A stretch of DNA of 48,130 nt from Planctomycetaceae bacterium. Its GTDB lineage: Bacteria; Planctomycetota; Planctomycetia; Pirellulales; Pirellulaceae. The notes below the pieces were generated by a model. It was not told the DNA's origin. It ran no database searches and saw only the letters and a list, made by a program, of their open reading frames with translations. Shown piece by piece: positions 31,578-39,979 of this stretch. A program made the position numbers and the translations under genes. Position 1 is the first letter of the stretch. Every line of letters begins with the position of its first letter. The DNA lies in contig SXOA01000128.1 in the NCBI GenBank assembly GCA_005778405.1, positions 1 to 48,130 on the forward strand, written 5' to 3'.

Positions 31578-32951
31578 ATGTCCGTCGTCAATCCCTATGA
31601 ATCGCCTGAGCCGGTGACTGAGGTCGTCACCGACGCGGTCGCGCCGGAATCTTCTACCGGCTCTCAGTTCCCGCTTTTCGCTGATCCGTCCTTCTACGGC
31701 ATGACGGCAACCCAGTTCCTGGGGGCCTTCAACGACAACCTTTTCAAGCAATTGGTGCTGCTGCTGGCCGTCGGCGGGACGGCAGTGGGGGCGGCGGCGG
31801 AAGCTGCCGAAGCCTTGGGGAAAGCGCCGGTACGCGAAGGGCCAGACATTCAATCGCTGGCGATGTTTCTGTTTGCTACTCCCTTTCTGCTCTTCTCCGG
31901 CTTCGCGGGATACCTGAGCGAACGGTACAGCAAGCGAGCCGTAGTAGTGGCCTGCAAGGTGGCGGAGATCGGCATTGTGCTGCTGGGTATGGCGGCGTTT
32001 GCGATGTGGAACATAACGGGCATGGCCGGCCTGCTGGTGGTGCTGTTTCTGATGGGGGGGCACAGCGCGTTTTTTGGTCCGCCCAAATGGGGCATTCTCC
32101 CCGAGTTGTTCGCCAAGCGCGATCTGCCGCAGGCGAACGGCATCATGCTGATGACGACGTTCTTGGCCATCATCTTCGGCACCGCCCTCGCTGGTGTGCT
32201 GGCCGACTGGTTTGGCATCCAGCGGCTCTGGCTGGCTTCCGCGGCGTGCTTGCTGGTGGCCGTGCTCGGAACTTTAACTTCGCTGCTGATTCGCAAGCTC
32301 CCTGCCGCCTCGCCCGGCTTGCCGTTCTCGCCAGCGGCGCTGGCCGTGCCAGGAGAAATTGTGGCTCTGCTGAGAAAAGACCGGCAACTCTTACAGGCGA
32401 TGCTCGCTTCCTGCATGTTCTGGCTGATCGGCGGGATTGTGCATCCCAGCGTCAATTCGCTCGGCATCGTGCAATTTGGCATGACCAAGGGGCCGACGAG
32501 CATGCTGGCGGCCTGCATGGGAGTCGGCATCGCCGCCGGCTGCTTGACTGCCGGGATGCTGTCGAAGAGCAAAGTCAATTTTCGGCTGGTGAAAATCGGG
32601 GCTTGGATGCTGGTAGTTCTGTTAGCCATCTTGGCGATTCCTGGCGAGGGAAAGTGGAATCTGCTCCACTACCCTGGCACTGCGATTGTATTGGTGCTGC
32701 TCGGCGTCTTCGCTGGCTTCTATGCTGTGCCGCTGCAAGTCTTTTTGCAGACGCGTCCGCCAGAATCGCTGAAGGGACGGACCATCGCAACGACCAATCT
32801 GGCCAACTGGATTGCCATCGTCGCTTCGGCCGGCGTCTATTTTTTGTTCGACTTCGTCGTCGAGTGGCTCAGCGTCCCCCGGGCCACCGTCTTCGCACTC
32901 ACGGCGTTGCTGATGCTCCCCGTCGCCATTTTCTACAAGCCGAGGGAGTAG
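31578..32951 (+). CDS. MFS transporter resembling the lysophospholipid transporter LplT
   Basis: This 457-residue protein has about 12 membrane segments. After a polar N-terminus of about 35 residues, the first segment carries TATQFLGAFNDNLFKQLVLL, the F-NDN-K signature shared with LplT and the Aas acyltransferase-linked transporters. Other family motifs are GYLSERYSKRAVVVACKVAE after segment 2 and FFGPPKWGILPELFAKRDLP after segment 4. LplT flips lysophospholipids across the inner membrane for reacylation. No acyltransferase/acyl-ACP synthetase (Aas) is fused or adjacent, so the substrate is uncertain. It lies between repeat-filled gaps, upstream of a GmhA-like gene on the same strand (56 bases), so cotranscription is possible. 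Confidence 0.85.
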   Translation: MSVVNPYESPEPVTEVVTDAVAPESSTGSQFPLFADPSFYGMTATQFLGAFNDNLFKQLVLLLAVGGTAVGAAAEAAEALGKAPVREGPDIQSLAMFLFATPFLLFSGFAGYLSERYSKRAVVVACKVAEIGIVLLGMAAFAMWNITGMAGLLVVLFLMGGHSAFFGPPKWGILPELFAKRDLPQANGIMLMTTFLAIIFGTALAGVLADWFGIQRLWLASAACLLVAVLGTLTSLLIRKLPAASPGLPFSPAALAVPGEIVALLRKDRQLLQAMLASCMFWLIGGIVHPSVNSLGIVQFGMTKGPTSMLAACMGVGIAAGCLTAGMLSKSKVNFRLVKIGAWMLVVLLAILAIPGEGKWNLLHYPGTAIVLVLLGVFAGFYAVPLQVFLQTRPPESLKGRTIATTNLANWIAIVASAGVYFLFDFVVEWLSVPRATVFALTALLMLPVAIFYKPRE

Positions 32952-33007
32952 CCTGTATATTTAATCTTGAACCTCGAACTTTGAACCTCAAACCCTGATC
33001 TAAACAA
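32952..33007. repeat. Repeat-like AT-rich sequence between the MFS and GmhA-like genes
   Basis: The gap is built of TTGAACCTCGAACTTTGAAC words, a direct near-repeat, and has no ribosome site before the ATG at 33008. Confidence 0.45.
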
Positions 33008-33616
33008 ATGCTCGGTGCATCCCTCGCTCTTCCCGCCTACCTCGACCGCCTCAATGCGGAAGTCAGCCGGCTCAGTCAGCCGGATATTCAGAAGATGGCG
33101 GACCTGATTTACAGGGCGTGGCAGAACGACAAGTTCGTCTACATCATCGGCAACGGCGGCAGCGGGACGACGGCGTCGCACATGGCCGAGGATTTGGGAA
33201 AGAGCACGCTCCTCTCCGAGGATCTGCGGAACGAATCAAAAAAGCGGCTCAAGGTGCTGAGCCTAACCGATAACCTCGGCTGGATCATGGCGGTGGGAAA
33301 CGACCTCGCTTACGACCAGATCTTCGTCCAGCAGCTCATGAACTACGGCCGTCCGGGCGACGTGCTGCTGGCCATCAGCGGCAGCGGCAACAGCCCGAAC
33401 ATCCTGAACTCCGTCGATTGGGCCAACCGCCACGGCCTCACCACCTACGGCCTCACCGGTTACAAGGGAGGCAAGCTCAAAACCATGCAGCAGCACGGCA
33501 TCCACGTCGATCTCGATGACATGGGCATGGTCGAGAGCATCCACCTCTGCCTGTTCCACTGGGTGCTGAATGATGTGTTTGCAAGGATCAATAATGAAGG
33601 GCGGTATGCGAAGTAG
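33008..33616 (+). CDS. gmhA: GmhA-like SIS-domain phosphosugar isomerase (sedoheptulose 7-phosphate isomerase family)
   Basis: This 202-residue protein is one SIS domain of the length of GmhA. Motifs are FVYIIGNGGSGTTASHMAED near 45-65 (GmhA has GNGGSAADAQH), SLTDNLGWIMAVGNDLAYDQ near 85-105, and DVLLAISGSGNSPNILNSVD near 120-140, the phosphate-binding SIS loop. GmhA converts sedoheptulose 7-phosphate to D-glycero-manno-heptose 7-phosphate for lipopolysaccharide or S-layer glycans. The family also includes related isomerases such as DiaA, so the exact substrate is not certain; no other heptose genes (hldE, gmhB) are nearby. No Shine-Dalgarno sequence is seen. Confidence 0.82.
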   Translation: MLGASLALPAYLDRLNAEVSRLSQPDIQKMADLIYRAWQNDKFVYIIGNGGSGTTASHMAEDLGKSTLLSEDLRNESKKRLKVLSLTDNLGWIMAVGNDLAYDQIFVQQLMNYGRPGDVLLAISGSGNSPNILNSVDWANRHGLTTYGLTGYKGGKLKTMQQHGIHVDLDDMGMVESIHLCLFHWVLNDVFARINNEGRYAK

Positions 33617-33746
33617 AGGCATAGGAGTCAGGGGCCAAGAGTCATCAAGAAAAGCCGTCTTTGGACGAGATAACAACTCGGGCGACGTTCATATTTCCCA
33701 ACTGCCTACTGCATACCGCCTACTGCATCTTCCTGACGCCTTCCTC
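33617..33746. repeat. Repeat-rich gap between the GmhA-like and GTPase genes
   Basis: Two repeat types lie here: GGAGTCAGGGGCCAAGAGTC at about 33625-33644 (same family as 13008-13089), and an ACTGCCTACTGCATACCGCC unit at about 33702-33721 made of CTACTGC words. A longer reading of the GTPase gene through this region is not credible. Confidence 0.5.
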
Positions 33747-35312
33747 ATGCACTCCCGCTCCTTCACCTCCGGCCTCTTCCTCCTCATCGCCCTGGCAGCT
33801 TTGGGGGTGGTGCTGGTTTGGATTCCGCCGCAGATTGTGGCCCAGTATGAGCAGGTGAAAAACTGGGAGCCGGTGTGGGTCTACGGCTATTTTGGCATCA
33901 TCGGCACCGGGGTGGCGATTCTGCTCGGCATCGTCGGCTACTTCTTTTACAGCCTCTGGTCAGCCACTCGCAAGAAGACAGAGCAGCGTGAGCGGCAGGC
34001 GAAGAACCCTTCGGAATTATCCAGCAGCGAGAAGCAAAAGGAAGTGGCCGAGAACCTGGCCGCGACCGAGGAACTCCGCCAGGATGCCGCGATCAGTGAT
34101 GATGTGAAGCGCGAGCTGGCCCAGCTCAAAGGCCGTGTCGAGGAAAAGCAGGAGTCGCAGCGGCTGGAGATTGTGGCGTTTGGGACGGTGTCAAGCGGCA
34201 AGTCGTCGCTGCTCAACGCACTGGCCGGGCGGGACGCTTTTCAGACCGACCCTCGCGGCGGCACCACCATCCAGCGGCAGGAAATTCCTTGGCCCGGCTC
34301 GGATAAAGTCTCGCTTGTGGATACGCCCGGTCTGGGAGAAGTGGACGGGGCCGAGCACGTCGCCGTTGCCGCCGACTCCGCTCGCGATGCGGACATTGTG
34401 CTGATGGTGGTGGACGGCCCGCTGCGGGAGAGTGAGTTCCGTCTCCTTAGCCGCCTGGGGGAAATGGAGAAGCGGGTCATCGTCTGCCTGAACAAAGCCG
34501 ACTGGTACGAGCCGGAAGACCAGGCGAAATTGCTCGGCCAGATTGCCGGCCAGGTGCAGGAAATTGTCCAGTCACAGAACCTCGTAGCCGTCCGTGCACA
34601 ATCCGTCACGCGGCAGCGGACTCGCGTGCTGGCCGGCGGTGAAGAAATCGAAGAGACGGTGACCGAGCCCGCGGACATCGCCCCGCTGGCGAAGCGAATG
34701 TTGGAAGTCGTCCGCCGGGACGGCCGCGATTTGCTGCTCGCCAACCTGCTCCTCCGCTCCCGCGGCCTGGTGGAAGAATCGCGCCGCCGCGTGCAGGAAG
34801 CGCTCGACAAACGGGCCTGGGAAATCGTCGACCGCTACACCTGGGGCGCGGGAGCCGCTGCGGCCATCAGCCCGCTGCCGGTCATCGACCTGATCGCCGG
34901 CAGCGCCATCACCGCCAAAATGGTCGTCGATCTCGCCAAGGTCTACCGCCAGCCGATCGACATCAACTCCGCCATCACGCTCCTCGCCCAGCTCGGCAAA
35001 AACCTCGTCGCCATCCTCGGCGTCAACCTGGCCGCCCCCGCCATCGTCACGGCCGTCGCCTCGCTCCTCAAAGGAACCCTCCCCATCGCCGGCCAGATCG
35101 CCGGCGGAGCACTCCAGGGCATTGTCCAAGCCCTCGTCACCCGCTGGATCGGCGGCATCTTCGTCGAGTACTTCAAAACCGAAATGCAGTTGCCATCCGA
35201 AGGTCTTTCCAACCTAGCCCGTCGCGAGTGGCAAAAACTTACCAGCCCCGCGGAACTGCTGAAGTTTGTGCAGGAGGCGCGGGAGAAGTTGAAAGGCGAG
35301 CGGCCAGAGTAG
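33747..35312 (+). CDS. Membrane-anchored GTPase with DUF697 domain
   Basis: I start at ATG 33747; earlier in-frame codons run through repeat sequence. The product has 521 residues. Two membrane segments lie at about 9-30 and 48-70, followed by a charged helical stretch (75-140, probable coiled coil). The dynamin/Era-type GTPase domain follows: P-loop GTVSSGKS at 146-153, G3 DTPGLGE at 192-198 and G4 NKAD at 249-252. The C-terminal half is the DUF697 domain with Ala/Gly-rich helices (WGAGAAAAISPLPVIDLIAG, then AGGALQGIVQALVTRWIGG) that probably associate with the membrane. Relatives include YcjF/YcjX-type proteins linked to envelope stress and membrane maintenance. No regulator is visible next to it. 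Confidence 0.86.
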   Translation: MHSRSFTSGLFLLIALAALGVVLVWIPPQIVAQYEQVKNWEPVWVYGYFGIIGTGVAILLGIVGYFFYSLWSATRKKTEQRERQAKNPSELSSSEKQKEVAENLAATEELRQDAAISDDVKRELAQLKGRVEEKQESQRLEIVAFGTVSSGKSSLLNALAGRDAFQTDPRGGTTIQRQEIPWPGSDKVSLVDTPGLGEVDGAEHVAVAADSARDADIVLMVVDGPLRESEFRLLSRLGEMEKRVIVCLNKADWYEPEDQAKLLGQIAGQVQEIVQSQNLVAVRAQSVTRQRTRVLAGGEEIEETVTEPADIAPLAKRMLEVVRRDGRDLLLANLLLRSRGLVEESRRRVQEALDKRAWEIVDRYTWGAGAAAAISPLPVIDLIAGSAITAKMVVDLAKVYRQPIDINSAITLLAQLGKNLVAILGVNLAAPAIVTAVASLLKGTLPIAGQIAGGALQGIVQALVTRWIGGIFVEYFKTEMQLPSEGLSNLARREWQKLTSPAELLKFVQEAREKLKGERPE

Positions 35313-35366
35313 GCTGGCCGGCGTCGTCAGACGCAGTGGCGGATGTTTTGCCAGTTCCGCATGACC

Positions 35367-35386
35367 GGCCCTGCTTCCGCAGGCCG
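35367..35386. terminator. Weak hairpin between convergent GTPase and esterase genes
   Basis: GGCCCTGC-TTCC-GCAGGCC forms a stem with one bulge in the 90-base gap between two convergent stops. It has no T-run on either side, so its role as terminator is uncertain. Confidence 0.3.
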
Positions 35387-35402
35387 CTCGCTGGTCACCG
35401 CC

Positions 35403-36416
35403 TCATTTTCGCGACATTTGCACCCGCACGAACTCCGCGATATGCTCGATCGCCTCTTTCGCTTCCGGCAGCAGCGGCTCGTGGGACTGGAAGACATGGA
35501 ACATGCCGGGCCAGGCTTCGAGTTTTACCTTGATGCCGTCGGCACGGGCTTTCTTCGCCACACGCACGCTGTCGTCGCGGAGCATCTCGTGCTCGCCGAC
35601 TTGAATGAGGAGCGGCGGCAGGCCGTGGTAGTCGCCAAAGACGGGAGAGACGAGCGGATTCTTGGGGTCCGTTTTCCCCAGATAATGATCTCGAAATATG
35701 GGCATGGTCTTAGAGCTGATGATGGGGTCGTGGACAGTCTTCAGCGATTCGCTTGCCAGTGTGAAATCGGTGGTCGGCGAAATGGGAATCCCTCCCAGCG
35801 GTAGTTGCAGCTTGCGGTCGCGCAGGGCCAGCAGCGTCGTCAGCGTCAGGCTGCCGCCGGCTGAATCTCCGGCGATGAAAGTGGCCTTGGCCGGAGCCGG
35901 TCCGGAGGGTCCGTTGGCGATCATCCACTGGTGAGCGTCGACGCAATCATCGAGTCCAGCAGGAAACGGATGCTCGGGTGCAAGCCGATAGTCAGGCAAT
36001 AACACGGCACACTTGGCCGCTGCGGAGATGTGGGCCGCCAGCGGGAGGTAACGACCCCCCGACCCCGAGACAAAGCCGCCGCCGTGGATATAGAGCAGGC
36101 GCACGCCCTCATCCGCCCCCGGCACTAGCACCCATTCGCAGGGAATCTCTCCGACTTTGACTTTGCTGAGCTTGACGTCTTTGATCGTCGGCTCCAAGCG
36201 AGTTCCCATCCCCGCGCGGAGCCCTTTCATATCGAAGCTGTTGGTGCCAAAGGGGGTGTTTTTGCGGAGGCGCTCCAGATACGCAGCCCCTTCAGGCGAT
36301 ACCGCTCGCTGGATATCTCCGCTATCTAAGCCGTGGATTGCCGGCTTTTCTTCACCAACGGCCAGCGTTCCTAGAGTGAACCAAACCAGCAGCGACAGCC
36401 CAGCAAATCGTTTCAT
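35403..36416 (-). CDS. Secreted alpha/beta-hydrolase, hormone-sensitive-lipase-type esterase
   Basis: The ATG at 36416 has GGAGG 6 bases upstream. The product has 337 residues with a signal peptide (MKRFAGLSLLVWFTLGTLAV) ending near VGEEK. The oxyanion-hole motif HGGGF is at 111-115 and the nucleophile Ser185 is in GDSAGG, both diagnostic of the HSL (type IV) esterase family. The acid is probably in the VGEHEMLRDDS segment and the catalytic His is in GMFHVFQSH. The PDYRLAPEHPFP motif is also typical. The family hydrolyses short-chain acyl esters. A second protein of the same type lies at 43376-44422 with similar motifs. The gene is convergent with the GTPase and divergent from the toroid protein. 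The natural substrate is unknown. Confidence 0.9.
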   Translation of the reverse strand: MKRFAGLSLLVWFTLGTLAVGEEKPAIHGLDSGDIQRAVSPEGAAYLERLRKNTPFGTNSFDMKGLRAGMGTRLEPTIKDVKLSKVKVGEIPCEWVLVPGADEGVRLLYIHGGGFVSGSGGRYLPLAAHISAAAKCAVLLPDYRLAPEHPFPAGLDDCVDAHQWMIANGPSGPAPAKATFIAGDSAGGSLTLTTLLALRDRKLQLPLGGIPISPTTDFTLASESLKTVHDPIISSKTMPIFRDHYLGKTDPKNPLVSPVFGDYHGLPPLLIQVGEHEMLRDDSVRVAKKARADGIKVKLEAWPGMFHVFQSHEPLLPEAKEAIEHIAEFVRVQMSRK

Positions 36417-36506
36417 CGCCAGCCTCCGATTTTGAAGTGAAGAAAACATGATACCATCCCCGCTCTCTTCGGGAATAAATCTCCCCGCCCAGCTCGATTA
36501 GGGAGT

Positions 36507-36520
36507 AGGCGCTCGCGCCT
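36507..36520. repeat. Small GC hairpin upstream of the toroid protein gene
   Basis: AGGCGC-TC-GCGCCT is a perfect 6-base palindrome arm pair at 36507-36520, in the divergent gap between the esterase and the toroid protein gene. Confidence 0.45.
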
Positions 36521-36551
36521 CCAACTTCACGCCCAATTCAGGAGCATCCCC

Positions 36552-38084
36552 ATGTCCCCTCACGGCCAGGTCGCGCGCGCTCATTTTCCCGCTACTGAGG
36601 AAAATGGAAGCGAGTTTCAGACTCGATTTCTCCTTTTCAATGCCATGCCTTCCTCGTTCGTCAGCGGCATCGTGCATTTCCTGGGAATCATCATCCTGGC
36701 CTTGATTACCATTTCGCCGCCAGCGATGGATGAGCAGATTCAGGCGTACTCGCCCCCAATGGAACTGGTCGAAGAGTTAGTCAGCCCAGACATCAAGCAG
36801 ATTCAGATTGAATCGACGCTTGTTTCCAACATCGCCACTTCCGATAGCACCCAAGCCCTCGCCTCCGATTCGGCCGAAGAAACAGAAACCGTTTCTGTCA
36901 TTCCCGATTTCGACTCCGCCCCCAGCCCCATTGAGCTCAGCGAAACTGGACCGGAAACCGCGCCCAAGACGGACCTCGCAAAGGCCCTGCACGGCATTAC
37001 CGGCCCCGGATTCTCGGGTCGTGGGGAACTGCAGCGCAAGGCGCTTGGCGAGAGGAAGGGCGCGAGTAAAGAGAGCGAAGCTGCCGTTGGCCGCGCCCTC
37101 AAGTGGCTCGCCGCTCATCAAAACGCCGATGGCAGTTGGAGCTTTGACCATCGCACCGGTCCCTGCAACGGCCGCTGCGGCAATGCCGGCAATCTTTCCG
37201 ACCGCCGTACCGGTGCGACGGCGATGGCCCTGCTGCCGTTTCTAGGCGCGGGGCAAACGCATCGCGAAGGACACTACCAAGAGGCCGTCCGCCGCGGACT
37301 CTACTTCCTCACCAGCCAGATGAAACTGGAAAATCACGACGGCCTGCAAACCGGCAACCTGGCCCAAGGTGGCGGCACACTTTATTCACACGGCCTGGCC
37401 GCCATCGCGCTGTGCGAGGCCTACGGCATGACGCAGGACAAATCGCTGATGGCTCCCGCCCAGCTTTCACTCAACTACATCATGTTCGCCCAGCACCGCG
37501 ACGGCGGCGGTTGGCGGTATGAACCGGGGCAGCCCGGCGACACCTCGGTCGTCGGCTGGCAGCTCATGGCCCTCAAGTCGGGGCATATGGCTTACCTGCG
37601 AGTGGATCCCAAAACGGTCGAGAGGGCGGTCCACTTTCTCGACACCGCCGGCACCGACAGCGGCTCGTTCTACGGCTACACCGAACCAGGCCGCGGCCAA
37701 GCCACTACCGCCGTCGGCCTCCTCTGCCGCATGTACCTCGGATGGAAAAAAGATAACCCGGCCCTGCAGCGCGGCATCGACTTCCTGGCCGCCACCGGAC
37801 CCAGCAAAACCAACCTCTACTACGACTACTATGCCACGCAGGTCCTCTGTCAGAACGAAGGGGAAAAATGGGACAAGTGGAATGTGCAAATGCGGGACTG
37901 GCTCGTCACCAATCAGGACTCAGCCGGCCATCAAACCGGCAGTTGGCACGTCCCCGGCGACATCGGCGCCGACCGTGGTGGGCGCCTCTACAGCACCTCC
38001 CTCTCCACCATGATCCTCGAAGTCTACTACCGCCACATGCCGCTGTATGGCAAGCAGGCGGCGGAGGATGACTTTCCGCTGTAG
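36552..38084 (+). CDS. Membrane-anchored squalene-cyclase/prenyltransferase-like toroid protein
   Basis: This 510-residue protein starts at ATG 36552, with AGGAG 10 bases upstream. One membrane segment lies at about 35-57 (SSFVSGIVHFLGIIILALIT). An acidic Ser/Glu/Pro-rich stretch of about 100 residues follows, then an alpha-alpha toroid from about 175 to the end. QW-like motifs repeat there: ALKWLAAHQNADGSWSFDH, FAQHRDGGGWRYEPGQPGDT and AVHFLDTAGTDSGSFYGYT. True squalene cyclases carry a DxDD motif; the equivalent is not seen, so this is probably not a terpene cyclase. Similar anchored toroids are numerous in planctomycetes and have no known role. The end lies 14 bases from the convergent ridA stop. 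Confidence 0.87.
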   Translation: MSPHGQVARAHFPATEENGSEFQTRFLLFNAMPSSFVSGIVHFLGIIILALITISPPAMDEQIQAYSPPMELVEELVSPDIKQIQIESTLVSNIATSDSTQALASDSAEETETVSVIPDFDSAPSPIELSETGPETAPKTDLAKALHGITGPGFSGRGELQRKALGERKGASKESEAAVGRALKWLAAHQNADGSWSFDHRTGPCNGRCGNAGNLSDRRTGATAMALLPFLGAGQTHREGHYQEAVRRGLYFLTSQMKLENHDGLQTGNLAQGGGTLYSHGLAAIALCEAYGMTQDKSLMAPAQLSLNYIMFAQHRDGGGWRYEPGQPGDTSVVGWQLMALKSGHMAYLRVDPKTVERAVHFLDTAGTDSGSFYGYTEPGRGQATTAVGLLCRMYLGWKKDNPALQRGIDFLAATGPSKTNLYYDYYATQVLCQNEGEKWDKWNVQMRDWLVTNQDSAGHQTGSWHVPGDIGADRGGRLYSTSLSTMILEVYYRHMPLYGKQAAEDDFPL

Positions 38085-38098
38085 GTTCCGTTGCAACA

Positions 38099-38455
38099 TC
38101 AGTCGGAGCCGTTCACTGCCGCAGTGACGACCATTTCCACCCGGTAGCCGGGCGAGAGCCCTGCTTGCACACAGGCTCGCACGGGGGCGTGGCCGTTGAG
38201 AACCCAGGCATCCCAGGCGGCATTGAGAGCGGGGGCGGCGGCCAGGTCCGAGAGATAGACCAGGATTTGCAGCAGGCGATCACGGCCAGAACCAATTTGG
38301 GCGAGCGTGGCGTCGATCTGGGCGAGCACCTGTTGTACTTGTCCCTGGGTGTCCTGCGAGGGGTCTTCCGCGACCTCCACCCAGTAGGCTACCCCGGCGT
38401 GGACAACCACATCGGACCATCGTTTGGATTGACCGTAGCGCTGGATGTCGCTCAT
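38099..38455 (-). CDS. RidA-family protein (Rid/YjgF)
   Basis: This 118-residue protein has the usual RidA length. Family motifs are visible: VVVHAGVAYWVEVAEDPSQD near the start, QVQQVLAQIDATLAQIGSGR, and LQILVYLSDLAAAPALNAAW. The C-terminus reads APVRACVQAGLSPGYRVEMV, where Arg in PVRACV is the position of the catalytic Arg105 of RidA. RidA hydrolyses reactive enamine/imine intermediates from PLP enzymes; other subfamilies lack this activity. It is the last gene of a minus-strand cluster and follows the CoaC-like gene after 6 bases, so it is probably cotranscribed. Confidence 0.88.
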   Translation of the reverse strand: MSDIQRYGQSKRWSDVVVHAGVAYWVEVAEDPSQDTQGQVQQVLAQIDATLAQIGSGRDRLLQILVYLSDLAAAPALNAAWDAWVLNGHAPVRACVQAGLSPGYRVEMVVTAAVNGSD

Positions 38456-38461
38456 GTCAGA

Positions 38462-39004
38462 TCACATTCCCAGCAACTTCACGATGGCCGCCAAAATGAC
38501 TTCTGGCTCGGCCATGCGCCCCGCGCCGATCTGGCGGCAGGAGAGCCAGCCGGAGGCAGGATCGACGAAGTGGACGCCATCGGCCCGAAGTTGGGCGACG
38601 TTTCGTTGGACGGCGGGTTTCTCCCACATGGCGGTGTTCATGGCGGGAGCGAGCAGGACCGGGGCAGTGAAGGCGAGGTAAAGCGTGCTGAGCAGGTCGT
38701 CGGCAATACCCTGAGCGGCCTTAGCCAGGAAATTGGCGCTGGCGGGGGCGACGACGAGCAGATCCTTCTTCTCCGCCAGCTCGATGTGGGCCCCCAGCGG
38801 ATGGTGCGGGTCATCAAACAGGCCGCGAGCGACGGGGCGGCCGGTGAGAGCGGCGAATGTGGTCGCGCCGATGAAGGCTTCGGCCGAAGTGGTCATCACC
38901 ACGCTCACGCCCGCGCCGGACTGCACGAGCTTGCTGACGAGAGCCGCCGTTTTGTAAGCGGCGATTCCGCCCGTCACGCCGACGACGATTTCGCGGGTGG
39001 GCAT
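38462..39004 (-). CDS. coaC: Phosphopantothenoylcysteine decarboxylase domain protein (CoaC), stand-alone
   Basis: This 180-residue flavoprotein opens MPTREIVVGVTGGIAAYKTA, the FMN-binding start of CoaC/Dfp. The conserved His region is in LGAHIELAEKKDLLVVAPAS, the PXMNXXMW motif is LLAPAMNTAMWEKPAV, and the substrate-clamp cysteine is in GWLSCRQIGAGRM. The enzyme decarboxylates phosphopantothenoylcysteine in coenzyme A synthesis. In most bacteria it is fused to CoaB; here the sequence ends after the CoaC domain, and no CoaB lies in the window. It is 9 bases downstream of rpoZ, matching the common gmk-rpoZ-coaBC order. Confidence 0.93.
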   Translation of the reverse strand: MPTREIVVGVTGGIAAYKTAALVSKLVQSGAGVSVVMTTSAEAFIGATTFAALTGRPVARGLFDDPHHPLGAHIELAEKKDLLVVAPASANFLAKAAQGIADDLLSTLYLAFTAPVLLAPAMNTAMWEKPAVQRNVAQLRADGVHFVDPASGWLSCRQIGAGRMAEPEVILAAIVKLLGM

Positions 39005-39013
39005 AAAGCAGAC

Positions 39014-39277
39014 TTACAAATCTCCCAGATCCAGCTCCATCGATTCGCCTGTTCCTTGGAAGTCGCCGGCGACGCGGACCTTCTGGGTGGCGTCGAGAAA
39101 AATCTTGTCCTGGGCGATTTCTTGCAGCACGACCTGCATTTTGTCCTGGGTGTTCAGGTCGACGAGGGCTCGGCTCCCCTGGTTCAATTGCACCAGCCGC
39201 TTTTGGATGAGCGTACTGAGCTTGAAACGGCCGCCGACCTTGTTGACGATAGCTTCTTCCTTCAGTTCTTCAATCAT
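39014..39277 (-). CDS. rpoZ: RNA polymerase omega subunit
   Basis: This 87-residue protein is of normal omega length. It opens [20 protein letters not shown], where VGGRFKL matches the V-NRFELV-type motif, then [20 protein letters not shown], where the QKR--QL-G-R pattern contacts the beta-prime subunit. The stretch [14 protein letters not shown] is the C-terminal helix. Omega helps fold beta-prime and takes part in ppGpp binding in some bacteria. The start codon overlaps the gmk stop by 4 bases (ATGA at 39274-39277), so the two genes are translationally coupled. The position after gmk is strongly conserved and supports the call. Confidence 0.93.
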   Translation of the reverse strand: MIEELKEEAIVNKVGGRFKLSTLIQKRLVQLNQGSRALVDLNTQDKMQVVLQEIAQDKIFLDATQKVRVAGDFQGTGESMELDLGDL

Positions 39278-39918
39278 TCTTTCATTCCTTCGCGTGCCAA
39301 GATGTCGCAGATTTGGTGAACCGACTGATCGACGTCGATGTTATTGATTTGCCAGGTATAGCGGTCCTGCAAAGCCAACTCGCCGCGAGCGACTTCGAGC
39401 CGCCGCTGGATGGAAGCTTCGCTCTCGGTGTTCCGCTGCCGCAGGCGTCGCTCGAGCTCTTCCAGCGACCCGCAGTGGATAAAGATGGTGACCGCATCGG
39501 GGTGGGCGGCCAGGACGCTCATGGCCCCTTCCACATCAATCTCCAAGATTACCCATTTTCCGGCTCCAAGTCCAGACGCCACTTCGCTTTGCAACGTGCC
39601 GTACCAGTCGCCGCGGCCGAAAACCTCTTTGTATTCCAGGAAAGCTCCTGCTTCCCGCAGCCGCTGGAACTCCTCCTTTGTGAGGAAATGGTAGTCCACG
39701 CCGACCTTTTCCCCAGGCCGCGGAGCCCGTGTGGTGGCCGAAACGCTCCGCGCGAGCGGCAACTGACTCTGGCACAGGAGCTCACGGACGACGGTGCTCT
39801 TCCCCGCTCCTGAAGGGCCGCTGATGACGACCAGCCCCCCGGCACGTGTCGCTTTCGGGCGTGTCGGCTCGGAAGTCATGGCGGCAGCGGGGCGAAAGAG
39901 GGCTACGGTTGTTGACAT
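39274..39918 (-). CDS. gmk: Guanylate kinase
   Basis: This 214-residue protein has the P-loop [14 protein letters not shown] at about 34-47, the GMP-binding stretch [20 protein letters not shown] near 58-78, and [14 protein letters not shown] near 96-109. The lid and C-terminal helices follow ([20 protein letters not shown]). It phosphorylates GMP to GDP with ATP. The first 30 residues are an N-terminal extension rich in Ala, Pro and Thr. A second in-frame Met (codon 14) could be the real start, and neither has a clear ribosome site: upstream lies a truncated family A inverted repeat. Its TGA overlaps the rpoZ start. Confidence 0.95.
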   Translation of the reverse strand: MSTTVALFRPAAAMTSEPTRPKATRAGGLVVISGPSGAGKSTVVRELLCQSQLPLARSVSATTRAPRPGEKVGVDYHFLTKEEFQRLREAGAFLEYKEVFGRGDWYGTLQSEVASGLGAGKWVILEIDVEGAMSVLAAHPDAVTIFIHCGSLEELERRLRQRNTESEASIQRRLEVARGELALQDRYTWQINNIDVDQSVHQICDILAREGMKE

Positions 39919-39922
39919 GGGG

Positions 39923-39969
39923 GATGCCCAAGTAGAGAAAGTTCTGGGCAGGCTGGAAGCCTACCCCAC
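39923..39969. repeat. Truncated inverted-repeat element (family A) between yicC and gmk
   Basis: On the minus strand it opens with the full 24-base left arm (complement of 39946-39969), continues with a spacer like that of the 21311 copy (CAGAACTTTCTCT) and the first bases of the right arm (GGGCA). It then breaks off a few bases before the gmk start. It is the third family A copy in a gap between codirectional genes. Confidence 0.7.
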
Positions 39970-39979
39970 CACGTAAACT

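Noticed and set aside
30348..32063. 571-codon frame on the minus strand opposite the gamma-glutamyltransferase gene
   Set aside because: The plus strand has clear gamma-glutamyltransferase motifs; the minus frame has His/Arg-rich nonsense composition and spans two genes and a repeat.
38165..39319. 384-codon plus-strand frame over the ridA-coaC-rpoZ region
   Set aside because: It runs antisense through three well-recognised genes and has no domain of its own.
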